From assembly GCA_902798285.1 (NCBI GenBank), contig CADBVZ010000006.1:62001-126000 (forward strand): 64,000 bases of DNA. Reading direction: 5' to 3'. The stretch comes from an uncultured Prevotella sp. (lineage in GTDB: Bacteria; Bacteroidota; Bacteroidia; Bacteroidales; Bacteroidaceae). Shown here in pieces: positions 60,762 to 64,000 of this stretch. The notes below the pieces were generated by a model that saw only the letters and a list, made by a program, of their open reading frames with translations, did no database searches and was not told where the DNA came from. Positions within the stretch are counted from its first letter, which is position 1. Each line of letters opens with the position of its first letter. The translations under genes were made by a program, and so were the position numbers.

Positions 60762-61552
60762 GAAAAAGAAATTATATATCTGAAGCCAGTGCGGAGATGC
60801 TGTTGAACTTCCTCTATCCTGAGGTGGAGAAGCAATGGATTGCCCATGGTGAAGGCTCATTCTACCGAAACTACAACAGCGACCTCCTCGATTTCGACGA
60901 CGAGACGAAGGAGATATGGACGGCGCGTGACACTTTCCTGAACCTCTTGCCGCAGGGCGTCATCAATCAGGATAATGACCTGAAAGGTGAGGACGCTGCC
61001 CAGAAGTTTAAGAAGATACAGCGCAGAATCCGATTGCTGAACGAGGCGTTCCTGCCTATCGATACGATTGCTTTCCATCAGCGATTGTTCGTGGAGCGTC
61101 AGGTTTCAGAGTTGCTTCAGAATAAACTCTCGTATGTGCTGAACGAATACTTTGGCATTGATCTGGATATGGTGGAAAGTCCACTGGTAAAGGAGGCTGC
61201 CCTTATGCTGCCCTATGTGAGCCGTAGTCGGGGAGACTTTGGTCTCGTGGCCGGTCTGTTGGGTGCGCTGCTTCACTGTCATGTGGACATCATCACAGGG
61301 CGATACAGTCATACCGATACAACGCGTCGCTGGCTTCCTCGCGTTAGGTTTGAGCTGTTGATTGCCGGTCTATCGCCAGAGGAGTTCAGACTGAAGGATG
61401 TAGAATTGCAGCCCCTGCGTACATTCATCCGGGAATGGTTTATACCCTACGAGGTGAAGTGCGAGATCTTGATTAAGGAACATCATTCAGAGCAGCAAGT
61501 GAATACCCGTCTGACTTTGGACTATAATACGGAACTATACAATAATGATTGA
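60758..61552 (+). CDS. Baseplate protein, candidate TssG, 264 aa
   Basis: Placed between the E1-like gene and tssK with overlaps of 4 and 8 bases. The soluble helical protein has SRSRGDFGLVAGLLGALLHC near residue 150 and LPRVRFELLIAGLSPEEF near 190. TssG is the one baseplate subunit not otherwise found in this window, and size and position fit, so TssG is a fair but unproven guess. Confidence 0.5.
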   Translation: MRKRNYISEASAEMLLNFLYPEVEKQWIAHGEGSFYRNYNSDLLDFDDETKEIWTARDTFLNLLPQGVINQDNDLKGEDAAQKFKKIQRRIRLLNEAFLPIDTIAFHQRLFVERQVSELLQNKLSYVLNEYFGIDLDMVESPLVKEAALMLPYVSRSRGDFGLVAGLLGALLHCHVDIITGRYSHTDTTRRWLPRVRFELLIAGLSPEEFRLKDVELQPLRTFIREWFIPYEVKCEILIKEHHSEQQVNTRLTLDYNTELYNND

Positions 61553-62759
61553 CGATATGGATATCAATGCGAGAATTAACTGGATGCCGGGCATGGAAAT
61601 CACGGCGCAGACCTTCCTTGGGATGGCCGAGAACTGGAACTATAAGTACAGGTTGGCCCTGCGTGCAGCCCTTGGCAACAACAGAATGGGACTGTTGCCC
61701 GAGTCGGTCTTCAGCTGTAATGGCATCTTTGTGAAGAACCGCTTCGAGGTCGACCATCTTCAGTGTCTGGCGCTCCTTACTTCAGGTAGGATAGTCAGTG
61801 CCGACGAAGATGTACAGGTAACGATTCCGATGCTTTTCGGAGATCGTTATTACCTGACTGTTGGCTTTGGCGAGGATAATACCGAGTATGAGAAGGAGGG
61901 CGTGCCGTTTATTCGTCCCCATTATGTTTACGGCATCAACACGCTCGAGGAGATAGAAGCCAACGATCTGTTCCCCCTGTTGCGCTTCAGTGTTACCGAT
62001 GGTGTGTTCTCCATGGATTCGGACTTTATTCCGCCTTGTCTGCTGCTCACTGCCGATAAACGTTTTAAAGACTATATTGACAGGTATGTGGAGAAGTTGA
62101 TGCTCCTATCGACTCACGAGAGCTTTGCCGATGGTGAGGGTAAGCGTGCGGTGCTCCGCTACGTGTTCCGTCTAAAGGGCTATAACCTGCAGAACAGTAT
62201 GCAGGACTTTGTCCTGCTGACCCAGGAGATAGCACAGGCCATCGACTACTATATAGTGACACCAAACAGAGAACAGCCCACTGAGGTGCCTCAGCCGTCG
62301 TATACCGATATCCAGGCGTGGCTGCAGTGGCTCGACGATTATCTGGCAGGTGCGATCGTCATCCTCGATGGTGTGGTGCTTGAGGACAACACCATTGACT
62401 ACGACGCTCTTTTAGCACAAGCAAAGAAAGAGCTCTACGAGCAGTTGCATCCTGAACTCATTGAGAAACTGCTGGCCGATATGAAGGAGGAGTTGCGTGC
62501 CGAGATGCAACAGCAGACGGAGGCTCTCACTACCTATATCAACGACACGTTGAAGACTGCCATCCTCGAACAGTTGGCTACGGAGGTCGACAATCGTGCC
62601 AATGCGCTTACCGATGCGCTCAATCAGAAGTTCGATCAGTTGGGCAAGGATCTCTCGGAGTCGCTCTACGAGAAACTCTATTTCAATATGTTCGACCATC
62701 TGTTCAATGCTCTCTACGTGCCGGAGCCAGAGGAGAAAGAGTATATACCGTTAATATGA
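61545..62759 (+). CDS. tssK: T6SS baseplate adaptor TssK-like, 404 aa
   Basis: Start INARINWMPGMEITAQTFLG recalls the W-x-EG-x3-x-PQHF motif of TssK. A shell-like beta domain (residues about 60-190) precedes a helical neck; residues about 290-390 form a coiled coil (LYEQLHPELIEKLLADMKEE ... DQLGKDLSESLYEKLYFNMF). TssK links the baseplate to the membrane complex. Confidence 0.7.
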   Translation: MIDDMDINARINWMPGMEITAQTFLGMAENWNYKYRLALRAALGNNRMGLLPESVFSCNGIFVKNRFEVDHLQCLALLTSGRIVSADEDVQVTIPMLFGDRYYLTVGFGEDNTEYEKEGVPFIRPHYVYGINTLEEIEANDLFPLLRFSVTDGVFSMDSDFIPPCLLLTADKRFKDYIDRYVEKLMLLSTHESFADGEGKRAVLRYVFRLKGYNLQNSMQDFVLLTQEIAQAIDYYIVTPNREQPTEVPQPSYTDIQAWLQWLDDYLAGAIVILDGVVLEDNTIDYDALLAQAKKELYEQLHPELIEKLLADMKEELRAEMQQQTEALTTYINDTLKTAILEQLATEVDNRANALTDALNQKFDQLGKDLSESLYEKLYFNMFDHLFNALYVPEPEEKEYIPLI

Positions 62760-62766
62760 TGTGCTT

Positions 62767-63222
62767 ATGACGAGTATCAGTTTACCCCTGAATGTAGGTC
62801 CAAAAGGACTGTCGAGAGAGGAAAAGTTGAAGAAGTCGATCGACTCTTCAATCTCCCTGATTTTATCGACAGCTCAGTTCAGCACACCTGCTGATCCGCA
62901 GTTCGGCTTTGTGTTCAACAATCTGCGTTTCGAAATGTTCAATGAGAACGAGGGTGTGGTCTACGACTCAGGCGATACGGACTCGATGGACGGTCTTCAG
63001 GGTATCTATGACAAGAAGATCTCTGGCTCGTCGAAGAGTATTAACACTTTTGCCTCCGAGCTTAAGGAATCTGTTGCTAAGTATGAGCGCCGTCTGGAGG
63101 ATGTAACTGTGTCGATGACCTATATCCGTGAGGAGCGACAGATATATATCACGGTGAAGGGTGTAATTAGCAGTACAAAGGAGAATTATGTCTATAAACA
63201 GATTTTCAGAATCTGGAATTAA
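62767..63222 (+). CDS. tssE: T6SS baseplate protein TssE (gp25-like), 151 aa
   Basis: The ATG at 62767 is preferred to a GTG 6 bases up. The gp25 pattern is visible: LKKSIDSSISLILSTAQFST, PADPQFGFVFNN, and FASELKESVAKYERRLEDVT followed by strands ending QIFRIWN. TssE starts sheath assembly at the baseplate. Confidence 0.78.
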   Translation: MTSISLPLNVGPKGLSREEKLKKSIDSSISLILSTAQFSTPADPQFGFVFNNLRFEMFNENEGVVYDSGDTDSMDGLQGIYDKKISGSSKSINTFASELKESVAKYERRLEDVTVSMTYIREERQIYITVKGVISSTKENYVYKQIFRIWN

Positions 63223-63233
63223 GATAGAGAAAG

Positions 63234-64000
63234 ATGAAACAAACGATATTTGAGACAAGGCAACGAGCCGATGAACTAATGCGCGAAGCCATCAATATCT
63301 GGCGGCAGAGTGACATGAATGATTTCCTGGAAGGTCTGGAGACCGATCCGGTGCTCTCTCTCATGCTGACGGCATTGGCCTATCAGATGAATGAGGCAGT
63401 CGGCGATATGGAGATGCTGAAGACTGAGGTGCTTGAGGAGTATGCCTATCTATTGACTCCCTATGAAGTGGGACATGCCGTACCTGCTACAGCAGTGATT
63501 GAGACGGCCTTACAGGATACGATTCCAGAGATGGAACTTACGCCCCAGAGTGAGTTCACGCTCACAGGTACTCCCTATACGTTTATACCGGTTTTACGTA
63601 GCAGAGTGATGAATGCCAAGGTACGTTCCATCGTCAGAATGGACGGCCGACGTTGGAAGGTTTCACTGCTTTTCAAATCGCCTGTTTCTGAGATCTCAGG
63701 CCTTACCTTTGCCGTCCGTAATGTGAACTTTCAGGATGTAAAGGTAACAATCAAGGGACAGCTTGTTCCCTTGGTGAAGCCATGGGACTTTGCTGATCTG
63801 CCCTTGTCACAGTGCTTCGGACTGGATACCATTCTTTATAACCGTTCACAGACTTATCAGGCTCAGGCATCCTGTCTCGATCTCTTCGCACGCCAGAACA
63901 TCAGACTGTTCTATGTGAAGCCTCATGCTGCAGGTAAATTGTTGCCTGCAGAGACTGAGACGGTTGATCTGGTGTTCGAGTTTACAGGTATCAGCGACAG
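63234..64000 (+). CDS. tssF: T6SS baseplate protein TssF (3' end outside window)
   Basis: The ATG of MKQTIFETRQRADELMREAI starts 11 bases after tssE and the frame is open to the right edge (255 codons). DPVLSLMLTALAYQMNEA, MLKTEVLEEYAYLLTPYEV and the following strand region match the start of TssF/VasA proteins. About half of the usual 600 residues lie outside. Confidence 0.85.
   Translation, partial: MKQTIFETRQRADELMREAINIWRQSDMNDFLEGLETDPVLSLMLTALAYQMNEAVGDMEMLKTEVLEEYAYLLTPYEVGHAVPATAVIETALQDTIPEMELTPQSEFTLTGTPYTFIPVLRSRVMNAKVRSIVRMDGRRWKVSLLFKSPVSEISGLTFAVRNVNFQDVKVTIKGQLVPLVKPWDFADLPLSQCFGLDTILYNRSQTYQAQASCLDLFARQNIRLFYVKPHAAGKLLPAETETVDLVFEFTGISD

Overview
The window comes from a Bacteroidota genome, most likely a Prevotella-like member of the Bacteroidales (inference). 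The evidence is: promoters of the Bacteroidetes form TTG-N19/20-TAnnTTTG; an HU-HIG DNA-binding protein followed by a 36-residue 'smalltalk' protein; PorQ of the type IX secretion system; DUF4468, Big2, fimbrillin-like and PEGA lipoproteins or envelope proteins; TPR-fused TonB-dependent receptors; and a subtype iii type VI secretion system (T6SSiii).

Layout. 1-4.2 kb: a minus-strand group of accessory genes: a VirE_N/primase-like gene cut by the left edge, three small proteins and two larger overlapping unknowns. 4.2-5.6 kb: a perfect 50-bp palindrome, then HU and smalltalk. 5.6-8.7 kb: an acyltransferase whose start abuts a terminator-ended candidate small RNA, a decayed lipoprotein and a small membrane protein. 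8.7-14.6 kb: housekeeping and envelope genes (FadL-like porin, cmk, porQ on minus; tonB, polyprenyl synthase, tatD on plus). 14.6-30.1 kb: tRNA-Ser(GGA) followed 17 bases later by a 15-kb same-strand run of ExbB, a membrane protein, two ExbDs, an Lrp regulator, an anti-sigma kinase/STAS/PP2C partner-switching set, a coiled-coil WD40 protein, two sensor kinases (one without the phospho-accepting histidine) and two paralogous TPR-TonB receptors flanking a coiled-coil AraC regulator. 30.2-33.0 kb: two surface lipoproteins. 33.0-37.4 kb: a repeat-rich intergenic region, then a second VirE_N/DUF3987-type gene and its unknown neighbour. 37.5-43.5 kb: a T9SS-substrate remnant, two glycosyltransferases, barrel proteins, a DUF4468 protein and a metallophosphoesterase lipoprotein. 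43.6-64.0 kb: the T6SSiii locus, running off the right edge inside tssF.

The T6SS locus holds ClpV (TssH), TssB, TssC, four Hcp-family proteins, a giant VgrG, a repeat-rich spike-associated protein, a ribosome-recycling-factor-like protein, a beta-barrel protein, a DUF4280 PAAR-like protein, a PEGA protein, a ThiF/E1-like adenylyltransferase, a TssG candidate, TssK, TssE and TssF. The E1-like enzyme and the RRF-like protein sit in the structural operon with overlapping or few-base junctions and are the most promising parts for something undescribed. The second candidate is the tRNA-led operon that joins a partner-switching cascade to a private TonB/ExbB/ExbD-receptor set. All functions are read from sequence patterns; no database search was possible.
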